The notes beneath the pieces are model-generated. The model was not told where the DNA came from. It saw only the letters and a list, made by a program, of their open reading frames with translations, and did no database searches. A stretch of 64,000 nt of DNA from Desulfobacterales bacterium (GTDB lineage Bacteria > Desulfobacterota > Desulfobacteria > Desulfobacterales > JAFDDL01), in assembly GCA_034003325.1 (NCBI GenBank), contig JAVEYW010000009.1, positions 62,001 to 126,000 on the forward strand. The letters are read 5' to 3'. Shown here piece by piece: positions 38,563 through 47,921 of the stretch. The position numbers were made by a program, and so were the translations under genes. Each line of letters opens with the position of its first letter. The stretch's first letter is position 1.

Positions 38563-39951
38563 TCAGCCCTTTCGCCGCACGACGCGCCGCACGGTCTTTT
38601 TTCCGTCTTTTTTTCGAATGGCGACTTTTCGAACCGTTTTGACCTCGCCGGCTTCGGATGCGGCTGGAATGAGCCGGCCGTCGAAGTCTCGATGCTGAAA
38701 AGCACAGGTGGCCCTGGGGCATTTGAGCCCAACCCCGCCGTCTTGCTGCTGGAATTCAATCAAAAACGGGCTGTTGCATGTCGGGCAACTCATATGATGC
38801 GGCCTGCCCCAACTGACCAGGTTGCAGTTCTTGTTGGAGCAGTAATAATACGTTTTTTCCTTTTCCGTGGTCTTTGAAAGTATTTTGCCCTCTTTGCAGA
38901 TAGGGCAGGTCATAGCAAGGTGCTCCTCAAATGCTTGTATCTTGCGTTCGATGGCTTCTTCTTCCGACAATTCATCGACAGCCGTTTCTTCCTCTTTATC
39001 TTCCGATTCTGGCCGGGGCACGACTGAATCAAGGGAATTCGAATGCGGTTGTGTTTCAGCCGGGAGGGGGGAGACAATATTCGATAAGGGCGGAATCGTC
39101 GCGGCGGATGCCGTTGTCGTATCGGGGGGGGGCTCCAGCACTTGTGTTATTGGGGGGATAGCAGCCTCATCATCAGAAGGGAATATGGGTTCCGGTGCTG
39201 GCGGAATCTCCGATGGATCCGGTTGTTTCGGAAAGAGCTCACGAATCGTCACGTTGCTGCTGAATCCGGAAGTGATTACAATCGTGGGATCTGAGGTTGG
39301 GCCTGCCAATCTGGCCCGAAGGGCGCGCAGTTTTTCAAGGTATGCTTCTCGCTGTTTCCGAGCAGCCGGGTTATCCTTTTTCCGTGCTGCTTCCGCCCGA
39401 TGGCGTCTTAATGCTTCAGCGCGCTGTTTGCTTATGGATGTTCCCCTCGTCAAAAGGGTTTCATCATATTGTCTCAGCGCCTGCATGATTTCCTTTCGGC
39501 CGGTCATTACTTCCTCGGCGGCCTGCAGGGTATATGCGATGAGGCTGAGGCCGGGCATGGAAGGAAAGATAGCTTCCATCATGGAGAGAAACTTGATGGC
39601 CGGCTCGAGAGCCCGGTACTCTTCATCTGCGCCGATATGGATATATCCCATTTGCGCCAGATCTTGAATTTCCACCATGAGATGATCGTCCGCCTCGAAC
39701 CCGATTTCATCAATGTCTTTCAGAAATGTCTGGCGGTTGTATCGTTTGGGAGCGGCACCGGGAAATTCGGCGATCTCCTTTTCTCGTTCAACAAGAATCA
39801 GTAAGCACGCGATCATATTCAAGCTATATGCCGGATTGCTATCGGATTCGCCGGTATCCAACAGCCGTCTGACATGGCGTTTCAAAACGCGATCAAACTT
39901 ATCCATCAGTCTGGCCAAGCGGGCTTTATCGGATTTTGTGTCTTCGCTCAT
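38563..39951 (-). CDS. Protein with two topoisomerase-type zinc ribbons
   Basis: A 462-residue cytoplasmic protein of unknown function. Residues ~1-170 are helical. A basic coiled stretch follows (~175-215, rich in R and A), then a long proline- and acid-rich linker (~225-335). At the C-terminus are two C4 zinc sites of topoisomerase-tail type: CPIC...CSNKNC and CPTC...CPRATC. The last 30 residues are strongly basic (KTVRRVVRRKG). The mix of basic tail and zinc ribbons suggests nucleic-acid binding. It is the third gene after parA. Confidence 0.6.
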   Translation of the reverse strand: MSEDTKSDKARLARLMDKFDRVLKRHVRRLLDTGESDSNPAYSLNMIACLLILVEREKEIAEFPGAAPKRYNRQTFLKDIDEIGFEADDHLMVEIQDLAQMGYIHIGADEEYRALEPAIKFLSMMEAIFPSMPGLSLIAYTLQAAEEVMTGRKEIMQALRQYDETLLTRGTSISKQRAEALRRHRAEAARKKDNPAARKQREAYLEKLRALRARLAGPTSDPTIVITSGFSSNVTIRELFPKQPDPSEIPPAPEPIFPSDDEAAIPPITQVLEPPPDTTTASAATIPPLSNIVSPLPAETQPHSNSLDSVVPRPESEDKEEETAVDELSEEEAIERKIQAFEEHLAMTCPICKEGKILSKTTEKEKTYYYCSNKNCNLVSWGRPHHMSCPTCNSPFLIEFQQQDGGVGLKCPRATCAFQHRDFDGRLIPAASEAGEVKTVRKVAIRKKDGKKTVRRVVRRKG

Positions 39952-39961
39952 AGGGATTTTA

Positions 39962-40996
39962 TCAATCTTCGTTTATCTCGGAAATCAGGTCAGCTATTTG
40001 AGATGCCATTTTCGACATCTTCTCCTGGGGCTCTTTTTCAGAATGCCCTTTCGTTTCAGTGGCCAGATTATTGGCTGTCGATGCCGGCATGTTCTCCGAA
40101 ACTTTTTCATCTTCGATCAGGTCCGAAGCGGTCAGCGCCTCCATGGTTTCCATCTGAAAATCATCCGGTTCCGCATCAAACTCGGTCAGCTCATCCGCGA
40201 AGGTCACATCGGATGCGGCAGTTGAGTTCAAACCGGATGTAATGGCGGGCGTTATTAAATTGGCCGGCTCCTTATTGACGAGGGTAAAGGTGCTGGTGGT
40301 AGCATCGATTGCTGTTGAATGCTCGGTGTCTTCCGACATGGCCGCCAGTTCCGAGGTCAATTGCAGAATGTCATCCTCAAGCGCTTGCTCCGATTCAATA
40401 TCCAACGTAGAGTCAAGCAGATCCGCCATCTCTTTTTCCATATCGGAATTATTGGTTGCGACGGCACCCGCATCAGCGATCTTATTTTCGGCTGGGGCGT
40501 TAACATTTTCAGGACGGTCTTTTATTTCCGAGGTCAGTTCCAAAATATCTTCATCAGCGGCCGGCTTGGGTTCTATATCGGACTCAGGAATCGACAGGAT
40601 CCCCATCGCTTTTTTCAAGTCCTCTTCCGTGCCGCCGGTTTCGATTGAAACCGTTTCGGGCTCCGGAACCGGGCCTTCCGCGGCCAGCAATGAAAGGCAG
40701 GTGCCCTCGCGGTCAAAAACAACCGAAAGCGACATTTTGACTTCAAAGTCGAGCCGGTAGGCGACTTTATTCTCGTGAACGATGATGTCGCCGTCTTTGT
40801 ATTCAATATCGTCCTGAATGCTCAACTGATGCCGATCCCGAATAATTTTTTCGATAGTACCCCAGTCGAGATCGCCGATAATGGTATCTATCAATTCGCG
40901 TTCACCGGTTTTTATGATTTCTGAATTCGTAATCTTCACTTGCATCACCTCGGTTGTGTTGGGGTCGTTTTCGGTTTTCAATTCTATTTTCGACAC
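39962..40996 (-). CDS. Acidic, mostly disordered protein with repeated ILELT motifs
   Basis: A 344-residue protein. Residues ~1-110 look folded (a small alpha/beta domain); the rest is acidic and low complexity. The linker repeats (D/E)(D/E)DIL(E/Q)LTSE(I/L) twice, near residues 148 and 207, and ends in MASQIADLISEINED. Similar short motifs occur in the PopZ-type polar scaffold family, but the match is by eye and may be convergent. It follows parA after 29 bases and precedes the zinc-ribbon gene. Confidence 0.55.
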   Translation of the reverse strand: MSKIELKTENDPNTTEVMQVKITNSEIIKTGERELIDTIIGDLDWGTIEKIIRDRHQLSIQDDIEYKDGDIIVHENKVAYRLDFEVKMSLSVVFDREGTCLSLLAAEGPVPEPETVSIETGGTEEDLKKAMGILSIPESDIEPKPAADEDILELTSEIKDRPENVNAPAENKIADAGAVATNNSDMEKEMADLLDSTLDIESEQALEDDILQLTSELAAMSEDTEHSTAIDATTSTFTLVNKEPANLITPAITSGLNSTAASDVTFADELTEFDAEPDDFQMETMEALTASDLIEDEKVSENMPASTANNLATETKGHSEKEPQEKMSKMASQIADLISEINED

Positions 40997-41025
40997 GCAT
41001 ATTACGATCGTGCCGGGATTGGTTT

Positions 41026-41793
41026 TTAGGACGACAACATTTTATGCATTTCTTGTGCCAGGTTAAGGTAGGCCGCGGGGCCGGAAGCCGTGATATCATA
41101 GAGCACTCCCGGTTTCCCATGATCCGAAGCGTCGGCCAGCGTGGCGTCCATTGGAATAACGGTTTTAAAAATGCGGCCTTTTAGGCTGCTGAGGAAATCC
41201 GGTGTTTTTTCAGTGGATGAGCAACCGTCTGTTTCAACCATTGTGAGTAAAATGCCGGTGACTTTGAGCTTGGCGTTTGTTCGGAATCTAACCATTTGAA
41301 TTAAGGACAATAACGGGCTCAGTCCCTCAAAGGAGAATAGGCGACGTTGCGTGGGAATAATCAGATAATCCGCGGATGCCAACGCGCTCATGCAAAGATA
41401 TCCCAATGAAGGTGGTGAATCGATGATAATATAATCATATTCATTGGCCGTATTCCGAATCAGCCCCGGCAAGACCCGTTCGCAATCGATGCCGGGTGTC
41501 CCCCTGCTCTCGATCAAAAAAAGATCATTTGAGGCAGGGACAAGGAATAAATGTGACAGGCAGGTGCTTAAAGTTACGCCGGAGAAAGGGATTTTTCCCG
41601 CTAATGCGTCAAAAATGCTGTATGAAATCAAGTCCTTATTTGATCCGATTCCCGTCGTGGCATTTCCCAGCGGGTCGCAGTCCACAACCAGCGTTCTTTT
41701 TTCAAATAAGGCGAGTGAAGCGGCAAGATTAACAGCCGTTGTTGTTTTACCGGTGCCCCCTTTTTGGCTAGCTATGCATATGACATGCCCCAT
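41026..41793 (-). CDS. ParA/Soj-family ATPase
   Basis: A 255-residue deviant Walker ATPase of the ParA/MinD superfamily. The Walker A is KGGTGKTTTAVN (residues 11-22) with the signature lysine, and a Walker B-type strand is IIIDSPPSLGYL. Such ATPases position chromosomes, plasmids, or protein arrays on the nucleoid or membrane. No parB is adjacent. Instead the operon goes on with a disordered acidic protein, so cargo positioning is more likely than plasmid partition. Confidence 0.88.
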   Translation of the reverse strand: MGHVICIASQKGGTGKTTTAVNLAASLALFEKRTLVVDCDPLGNATTGIGSNKDLISYSIFDALAGKIPFSGVTLSTCLSHLFLVPASNDLFLIESRGTPGIDCERVLPGLIRNTANEYDYIIIDSPPSLGYLCMSALASADYLIIPTQRRLFSFEGLSPLLSLIQMVRFRTNAKLKVTGILLTMVETDGCSSTEKTPDFLSSLKGRIFKTVIPMDATLADASDHGKPGVLYDITASGPAAYLNLAQEMHKMLSS

Positions 41794-41858
41794 GGGCCTC
41801 CCATAACATATTCAATTCTGTTTGAAAAGCCATAACACGAGAATGCATAAAAGCATGT

Positions 41859-41874
41859 GGCATGAATCTTGATA
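41859..41874 (+). promoter_or_regulatory. Weak sigma-54-like promoter before the SUMF1 gene
   Basis: gtGGcatgaatcttGAt: GG and GA are 10 bases apart, but the -12 GC is changed to GA, so activity is doubtful. It sits ~100 bases before the gene at 41975. Confidence 0.2.
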
Positions 41875-41974
41875 AGTGGTTATTGAGAATCGTGTGGGTA
41901 TCGTGTAATTGAAGACGAGGCAATAGACACTTCAGGCATAGCCAAAAACAACTATCGTAACGAGGTGATCCACC

Positions 41975-44128
41975 ATGCCGATATCGGCTGCGGGTGTTGA
42001 AACGGCGATAGCCGGGCTGAGATATCGAAATCCGTCGGCGCTGAAAAGCAGATTGCTGGCTGCTATTGCCGGGTATTACGAAGGGGTTGAATTTCCCGAG
42101 TCCGTGAGGGTCGTGCCCACCGATGACCTCATACAAAAAGTATGGGAACTCGAAAATGATCCTGCCCAAATCATTTCCAAAAGAAAAAACTTCAACAGCA
42201 TCAAATCCGCTATCAATGCCGATTTAAAAAGGGCTTGGCAGGAGGGAAACAATCCCGAGGGAATTACCATCGGTCCTGAAAACATGTTTGCCATGTCCAG
42301 GGAAGCCAAAGATCAAATGCTCGACTCTATTTCAGAATCGGTTCAAGGCGCAGGGGCATTGAAGATGGAGCAGATTGGTGAAGCACTTAAACTCGTTTCA
42401 GCGTTTTTGTCTTCCAGGCAGGATGAGGGGATGCCCGCCGAGATGGCGCAGCTTCAAACCCTGGTTGAAAAATTAACCCGGGAAACCGGCAAAGGCGATT
42501 TGTCCCAATATGACATTCTGAAAAAAGGAGAACATACGACCGGGCCGGTGAATATCGATCAGGAGGGTAAAGCGCCTGCGGTATCCTCACCCTCTGATTC
42601 TTATGGCGACGCTTCACATCGAATGTCGGATGATATGACGGACGGCGTCAATATAATGACGGATGCACCTGCTGAAAGTGATGACAATAAAGCGTCTCCG
42701 GATGCGTTTGAGGTGACGGAAACCTTCGATCCGGAATTGGAAGAAGAAATCGAAATGGTGGATGCGGATGCTTTTGAGGATATGGAGGAAATAGATGAAA
42801 TAGAGGAAAAATCGACTGATGAGACGGATGAGGCGTTATATTTGGAAGAATTCGATAGCATAGAAGAATTTGAATCGGACACTGAGGCATATGCGGACGA
42901 ACAATTTTTAGATAATGCCGACCTTGTGGAAGAAGTGGAGGCGGCGGATGAGCCTGATGGAATAGAGTCCGATGCGGTGGAAGAAATTGATGGTGAATTG
43001 ATCGAGGATGTTGATGTGGAAGCGGGTGATGAAGCGGGCATATTGGCTTCTGAAATAGAAGTGGATGAGATTGTCGAAGGAATAGACGAGGTTTTGAATG
43101 AGGCATCCGAAGACTATGACGAGATATTGGAAGATGAAGCCATCGAGGATGAAGAGGGTGTCGCGGAAGAAGCGGATGGCCGAGCTGAGGGAGCCGAACC
43201 GGACCGGCTCGACAGTTGGATGGAGGAGATCGGCCTTCCGATCGGTTTGTCGGATGAGGAGAAAATTGATTTTGAAAATACGACGCTTGATTCGGAGCGG
43301 AAAAAAAATCTTGCCGCTCGATTCGACGGTTTTCTCGGCGCCATGGAAAGGTATTATAACCAGTTTGCTACGGTACCGAAGGGTACCTATCGGGTGGGGG
43401 ATACCGACACCGCCGATGATGTGCTGCTGCTGAAGCAGGTTTCGCTGGGTGAGTACTATATGGGAAAATTCCCCGTGACCAATGCCGTGTTCGAGGTCTT
43501 TGTCGACCGGACCGGTTACGTCACGACGGCTGAAAAATTAGGATATGGTACGGTTTATTATGGGCGGTTTCAAAAAATAGTGAATGAGAAAACCGGTCAA
43601 GCGCATTCTCGCTGGCGCCCCACTCACACTCGGGAAAAAGTGAAGGGTGCGACGTGGTATCAACCCCTTGGTCCGGGAAGCAATCTTCACAACAAGCGAA
43701 ATCACCCGGTTGTGCAGGTCAGTCTGCAGGATGCCATGAGTTTTGCTGCCTGGACTGGAAAGCGCTTGCCCAGCGAAATTGAGTGGGAGGCCGCGGCCAG
43801 ATCACCGGACGGCCGATTGCTTCCCTGGGGGAAGATTTGGCTGGAAAATTGCTGCAACATTGAAGGTGCCGGGATTTCAGACACAACCCCCGTGGATCAG
43901 TATATCAACGGCGAGAATCCCTTTGGAATTGTTGATTTGCTCGGCAATGTGCTGGAATGGACGAGTGATCCGTGTCAGCCTAAATTTTCCCTTAACAGGG
44001 AGATTGTGTATTATATCGCCAAAGGGGGTGGGTGGATTGCAGACCAGTCCCTGCGATTAACGACCCGGCACCGTCTTCCCGCTGATTTTAGTGCCAATAT
44101 TCTCGGCTTTCGGTGTTTGATAGATTGA
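41975..44128 (+). CDS. SUMF1/formylglycine-type domain protein with long acidic linker
   Basis: A 717-residue protein without a signal peptide. The N-terminal ~190 residues are helical with no known family. Residues ~240-410 are extremely acidic (long runs of E and D). The C-terminal ~250 residues form an FGE-sulfatase/C-type-lectin-like domain: FATVPKGTYRVG, MGKFPVTNAVFEVFV, LPSEIEWEAAAR, GNVLEWTSDP and NILGFRCLID. Whether it makes formylglycine or is only a binding module cannot be told. It is divergent from parA across 181 bases, and both products may act together. Confidence 0.75.
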   Translation: MPISAAGVETAIAGLRYRNPSALKSRLLAAIAGYYEGVEFPESVRVVPTDDLIQKVWELENDPAQIISKRKNFNSIKSAINADLKRAWQEGNNPEGITIGPENMFAMSREAKDQMLDSISESVQGAGALKMEQIGEALKLVSAFLSSRQDEGMPAEMAQLQTLVEKLTRETGKGDLSQYDILKKGEHTTGPVNIDQEGKAPAVSSPSDSYGDASHRMSDDMTDGVNIMTDAPAESDDNKASPDAFEVTETFDPELEEEIEMVDADAFEDMEEIDEIEEKSTDETDEALYLEEFDSIEEFESDTEAYADEQFLDNADLVEEVEAADEPDGIESDAVEEIDGELIEDVDVEAGDEAGILASEIEVDEIVEGIDEVLNEASEDYDEILEDEAIEDEEGVAEEADGRAEGAEPDRLDSWMEEIGLPIGLSDEEKIDFENTTLDSERKKNLAARFDGFLGAMERYYNQFATVPKGTYRVGDTDTADDVLLLKQVSLGEYYMGKFPVTNAVFEVFVDRTGYVTTAEKLGYGTVYYGRFQKIVNEKTGQAHSRWRPTHTREKVKGATWYQPLGPGSNLHNKRNHPVVQVSLQDAMSFAAWTGKRLPSEIEWEAAARSPDGRLLPWGKIWLENCCNIEGAGISDTTPVDQYINGENPFGIVDLLGNVLEWTSDPCQPKFSLNREIVYYIAKGGGWIADQSLRLTTRHRLPADFSANILGFRCLID

Positions 44129-44230
44129 GTTAAAAACGCATCACTGGTCAGAATGGTCCGATCGGTTTTGGACGAGAAATTGCCGAGGGATCCGGATTTA
44201 ATGACAGGAGGACCCGGTTGATTCGGATGG

Positions 44231-45868
44231 CTATGCGCTTTTAGAAAGCCTGCCGCGCAAAGGGCGGTCCCGAAGCCGCTTGAGGAAGGATGAGGTGAGC
44301 GCGGGTGATACGCGATGGGGGTAACATTCCCCTTGCGGGGTAACGCCCCAAATGCGGCCGTCGAATAAAAACCAGCTTAATAACAGAATGCCGAGGGGTT
44401 CCCGATCTTCAATCGCGATTTGGCCGTACGAATCGGGGGATGCGGGTTGCGGCAGCGGAGTCCCTGAGTCGATGATCTCTTTCATGAAGTTGATCATTCG
44501 GCCGAGTCGCACTAGGGTGACGGCCTCCAGCCGTGTGGTGGTATGCGAGATGGGAAGCGTGCTGGCGCGCATGAGGGAAAAGGCTTCCGGCAAAAGGCCC
44601 AATGCGTCGCAGATCTCATAGTCTTTGCTGGCCGGCGCCGGGTAATAAACGGAGACACCGGCCAGTACCCGCCGGGCCGTTAAGAACAAAAGATCGGTTA
44701 AGGAGTCCTCCGGGTTTTGCCACGGGGCGCCCACGATAATATATCCTACCGCATCCATGCCGTGTTTTTCAGCGGTTTCAAGCGCCCGGTCAAAGGATCG
44801 GCGAACATTCGGCCGGTGAAACCGCTGAAGCTGGTCCGGGCAGGCGCTGCCCAGAGACAGATTCAGGGTGCGAAACCCTGCCGCTTTCATGGCCGCGATC
44901 ACTTCATCATCCAGGGTCGGCGGAAACAGGCCGTTCATGGCCCGAAGCTCGAGCTCAAATCGTCCGAAATTCGTTGTGATGGCGCGAAGCAAGGTGAGAA
45001 ACCAATCGCGGTCGAGCGAAAGGTTTTCATCCTCAAAATCGATAAAACGGGCGTCGTGGTGAAGCACTGCATCGGCGATTTCTTCCAATACGTCATCAAG
45101 GCGTCGCCTTCGATAGGGATAAAGCTGATGGTTGCCAAGCGCGCAGTAGCTGCACGTCATGGGGCATCCGCGGCTGGTCACAATGACCGTGGCGCCTCTT
45201 CCCTTGCGGCGATAAAAGTCATCGCGAATCAGGCGGCGGGCGGGCGGGGGCGCGTCATTCAGCGACGTCATCACGGCCGGCGCACCGACATGAAGCGCAC
45301 CGTCCTTTCTTCTGAAAACAAGGCCGGGCACTTCCGATAGTGGCGTCCCGTTTTTGATGGCCAGGGCCAGGGCCGGCAGGGAATTTTCTCCCTCACCGCG
45401 CAATACAAAATCCACATGGGGACAAGTCATGGCGTGAGCGGGCAGTGCCGTGGGGTGATGGCCGCCCAAAACGATGTTGCAAGTTGGAAGCGCGGCGCGA
45501 ATTGCCCTGGCCGTGGCGAAGGCCTCCTCAATATAAGGCGTAAACAGAGCGGAAATGCCCACCAGAAAGGCGCCCGAGGATTGGGCCATTTTTTGAATAT
45601 GTTGATAACTGTATCCAAAATGCCTGAATTGGTGAAAGAGCCCGAATGGACTTGAATCCGGCCGGCCATAATAGTCCGCAAGATAGCTCATTTCGAGGGG
45701 GGGCTGCAGGGGGCGTGATTTGGCCGATGCCAGCCCGTCCAGTAGGTTTACGCTGAATCCCTTTGCACCAAGTGCTGCGGCGATGGACGCCAACCCATAG
45801 GGCACGGTCCGCTTTGCGGTAAGATAAAAATCTCGAATCGGCGGTTGCACCAGAAGAATGTCAACCAT
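44231..45868 (-). CDS. B12-binding-type radical SAM protein
   Basis: A 545-residue enzyme. An N-terminal cobalamin-binding Rossmann domain (~1-180; ILLVQPPIRDFY, VLGGHHPTALPAH, LRGEGENSLPALA) is followed by a radical SAM barrel with the cluster motif CPMTCSYC (CX3CX2C). Many such proteins methylate or rearrange natural products or RNA. No substrate is evident. Its ATG lies 8 bases inside the alr gene end, so both are likely in one unit. Confidence 0.85.
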   Translation of the reverse strand: MVDILLVQPPIRDFYLTAKRTVPYGLASIAAALGAKGFSVNLLDGLASAKSRPLQPPLEMSYLADYYGRPDSSPFGLFHQFRHFGYSYQHIQKMAQSSGAFLVGISALFTPYIEEAFATARAIRAALPTCNIVLGGHHPTALPAHAMTCPHVDFVLRGEGENSLPALALAIKNGTPLSEVPGLVFRRKDGALHVGAPAVMTSLNDAPPPARRLIRDDFYRRKGRGATVIVTSRGCPMTCSYCALGNHQLYPYRRRRLDDVLEEIADAVLHHDARFIDFEDENLSLDRDWFLTLLRAITTNFGRFELELRAMNGLFPPTLDDEVIAAMKAAGFRTLNLSLGSACPDQLQRFHRPNVRRSFDRALETAEKHGMDAVGYIIVGAPWQNPEDSLTDLLFLTARRVLAGVSVYYPAPASKDYEICDALGLLPEAFSLMRASTLPISHTTTRLEAVTLVRLGRMINFMKEIIDSGTPLPQPASPDSYGQIAIEDREPLGILLLSWFLFDGRIWGVTPQGECYPHRVSPALTSSFLKRLRDRPLRGRLSKSA

Positions 45869-47024
45869 TTACGTAGACCCTGGGAACCCTTTCGGAGATG
45901 CCGATGACAATTTCATAATGGATGGTGTTCAGGGTTGAAGCGATTTCATCCACCGAAAGGGTCTCGTTTCCCTGTTGTCCGAACAGGACGACCTCGTCCC
46001 CGATGTCGACGCCGGGAATATGCCCCACATCGATCATGGTCAGATCCATACAGATTCTTCCGACTACCGGCGCTCTGAGACCCCGGACGAGCATCTGGCC
46101 GCGATTGGAAAGCAGACGGTTTAATCCATCGGCATATCCCACCGGGAGGGTGGCGATGAGTGTGTCCCTTTGGGTCTGTCCGGTGCAGCCGTAGCTAATG
46201 CTAAAGCCGGACCGGACCTTATTCAATTGAATAATTTGGGAGCTTAATGCCATGGCGGGCTTTAACAGAATTTTATCGTGGTCTATTTCCCCGGAAGGAT
46301 AGAGCCCATATAGGGATATGCCGGGGCGAACCATGTTCAAATGGGTTTCGGGATGTGCGATGATCGCCGCGCTGTTGGCGGCATGTTTAATGGGAATATC
46401 AATTCCGATAGTTGAGAGCTGATATAGCAGGGTGATAAAAAGCTCGAACTGCTTCGCGGTGTAAGTGCTGGCCGGCATGTCGGCGCAGGCAAAGTGGGTG
46501 TAGATGCCCTCAATGTCGATGCCCTTCATTCGGGTGATGTCCGTAATTTCGGAAATCAGTTCCCGAGGATTCAACGGGTCTTCCTCTCCCTGCCGCATCG
46601 AATCGGGCAGCAGGCCCAAGCGGCCCATGCCGGTATCGATTTTGATGTGAGCACGAATTTTTTTCCCGACGGACACGCCGATTCGGGACAGCATTCGGGC
46701 TGTCTGAAGGGAGAAAATCGTGGCGGTGATATCATATTGAATCAGGGCGTCGAGGCGCGTTGGTGGCAGCGCGCCGAAAAGAAGAATCGGGGCGAAAATT
46801 CCGGCATTTCGAAGAGCCATTCCTTCCTCGATGCGCGCCACGCCGAGTGCATCGGCTCCGTTCATGAGCGCGGTGCGGGCGACAGCCACAATGCCGTGGC
46901 CGTAAGCGTTTGCTTTCACCACGGCCATGAATCGGGCGGAGGGATGGGTGATGCGGCGCAACTCCCGGGCGTTATGGGCAATGGCGGACAGATCGATGGT
47001 CGCCCTGACAAGAGAATCGCTCAT
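45861..47024 (-). CDS. alr: Alanine racemase
   Basis: Supplies D-alanine for peptidoglycan. 387 residues; the PLP lysine K37 is in VVKANAYGHG, and the catalytic tyrosine lies in SYGCTG (about residue 275). It follows a class IV aminotransferase by 11 bases, and both enzymes act on small amino acids. The end overlaps the following radical SAM gene by 8 bases. Confidence 0.96.
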   Translation of the reverse strand: MSDSLVRATIDLSAIAHNARELRRITHPSARFMAVVKANAYGHGIVAVARTALMNGADALGVARIEEGMALRNAGIFAPILLFGALPPTRLDALIQYDITATIFSLQTARMLSRIGVSVGKKIRAHIKIDTGMGRLGLLPDSMRQGEEDPLNPRELISEITDITRMKGIDIEGIYTHFACADMPASTYTAKQFELFITLLYQLSTIGIDIPIKHAANSAAIIAHPETHLNMVRPGISLYGLYPSGEIDHDKILLKPAMALSSQIIQLNKVRSGFSISYGCTGQTQRDTLIATLPVGYADGLNRLLSNRGQMLVRGLRAPVVGRICMDLTMIDVGHIPGVDIGDEVVLFGQQGNETLSVDEIASTLNTIHYEIVIGISERVPRVYVNG

Positions 47025-47035
47025 AAACTCCGTTC

Positions 47036-47878
47036 TTACCGTGATCGGGCGTATTCTTTCACAAAATCGGAAAAAAGGCGCATGACGTGAAGGGTCCTTG
47101 AACCGGGTTTTCCTTGACTGAAAGTCATGTCATCAATGCGGACAATCGGAAGGACTTCCCGGGTTGAAGACGTAATAAATACTTCGTCAAGCCGGGGTAA
47201 TTCTTCCAGCGAAACCGGTCTTTGTTCAACCCTGAACACTTTGGATGCGAGTTCCAGAACCACCTGCCGGGTGATGCCCGGAAGAATATTCGAATCCGGC
47301 GTCACCAGTGTGTCGCCCTTAAAGCCGAAGAAATTGCTGGTGGTGCATTCCAATACATGTTGGTCCTCACCGATATAGAGAGCTTCCACGGCGCCGGCCT
47401 TTTCAGCTTTCCGAAGGGCGTGAATAGCGGCGATGTAATTGATGCTTTTTGCACACGGAAAATCGCGTTCCGTTCTGTAGGTTGCAAGTGATACGCCCTT
47501 TTCATACCACCACGCAGGCTTTGGCTTGAGGCCGGTGATCATCACGAGCAGCCGGCTGTTTCCCATAGGGGTGATTCCATCGTCACTTGAACCGCCGGTG
47601 ACCAGAATTCGAATATTGCTCTCCGAATAATGATTCTTCGCCAACGTTTCCGTTACGATATCGATGACTTGCGGCTTTGACCAAGGCAGGTGAAGGCCGA
47701 TGCCGGCTGCGGATTGAAAGAGGCGATTCACATGCGCCTCTAAATAAAATGGTTTGCCGTTATAGGTTCGAAGAAAATCAAAGACGCCGTAGCCCCGCAG
47801 CAGGGCCAAATCATCCACCGGAATGGTGGCGTTTTGCGCTTCGACAAATTGTCCATCTACATAAAATATACTTGCCAT
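47036..47878 (-). CDS. Class IV PLP aminotransferase
   Basis: A 280-residue fold-type IV aminotransferase. The PLP lysine is K144 in CAKSINYIAA, and the C-terminal TSSTREVLPI loop is typical. Family members include branched-chain, D-amino acid aminotransferases and aminodeoxychorismate lyase. Placement next to alr suggests a D-amino acid role, but ilvE is equally possible from sequence alone. It is the second gene of the unit S1 protein, aminotransferase, alr, radical SAM. Confidence 0.82.
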   Translation of the reverse strand: MASIFYVDGQFVEAQNATIPVDDLALLRGYGVFDFLRTYNGKPFYLEAHVNRLFQSAAGIGLHLPWSKPQVIDIVTETLAKNHYSESNIRILVTGGSSDDGITPMGNSRLLVMITGLKPKPAWWYEKGVSLATYRTERDFPCAKSINYIAAIHALRKAEKAGAVEALYIGEDQHVLECTTSNFFGFKGDTLVTPDSNILPGITRQVVLELASKVFRVEQRPVSLEELPRLDEVFITSSTREVLPIVRIDDMTFSQGKPGSRTLHVMRLFSDFVKEYARSR

Positions 47879-47921
47879 ATCGTATTGGGTCCGTTTCGCA
47901 TGAATGAAATGAAATAGAACG

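Noticed and set aside
42601..43106. Antisense serine- and proline-rich frames opposite the SUMF1 linker
   Set aside because: They are mirror images of the acidic codons (GAA/GAT), without ribosome sites.
41975..44128. SUMF1/C-lectin-like C-terminus as a diversity-generating retroelement variable protein
   Set aside because: No reverse transcriptase, template repeat or adenine-biased variable region was seen nearby.
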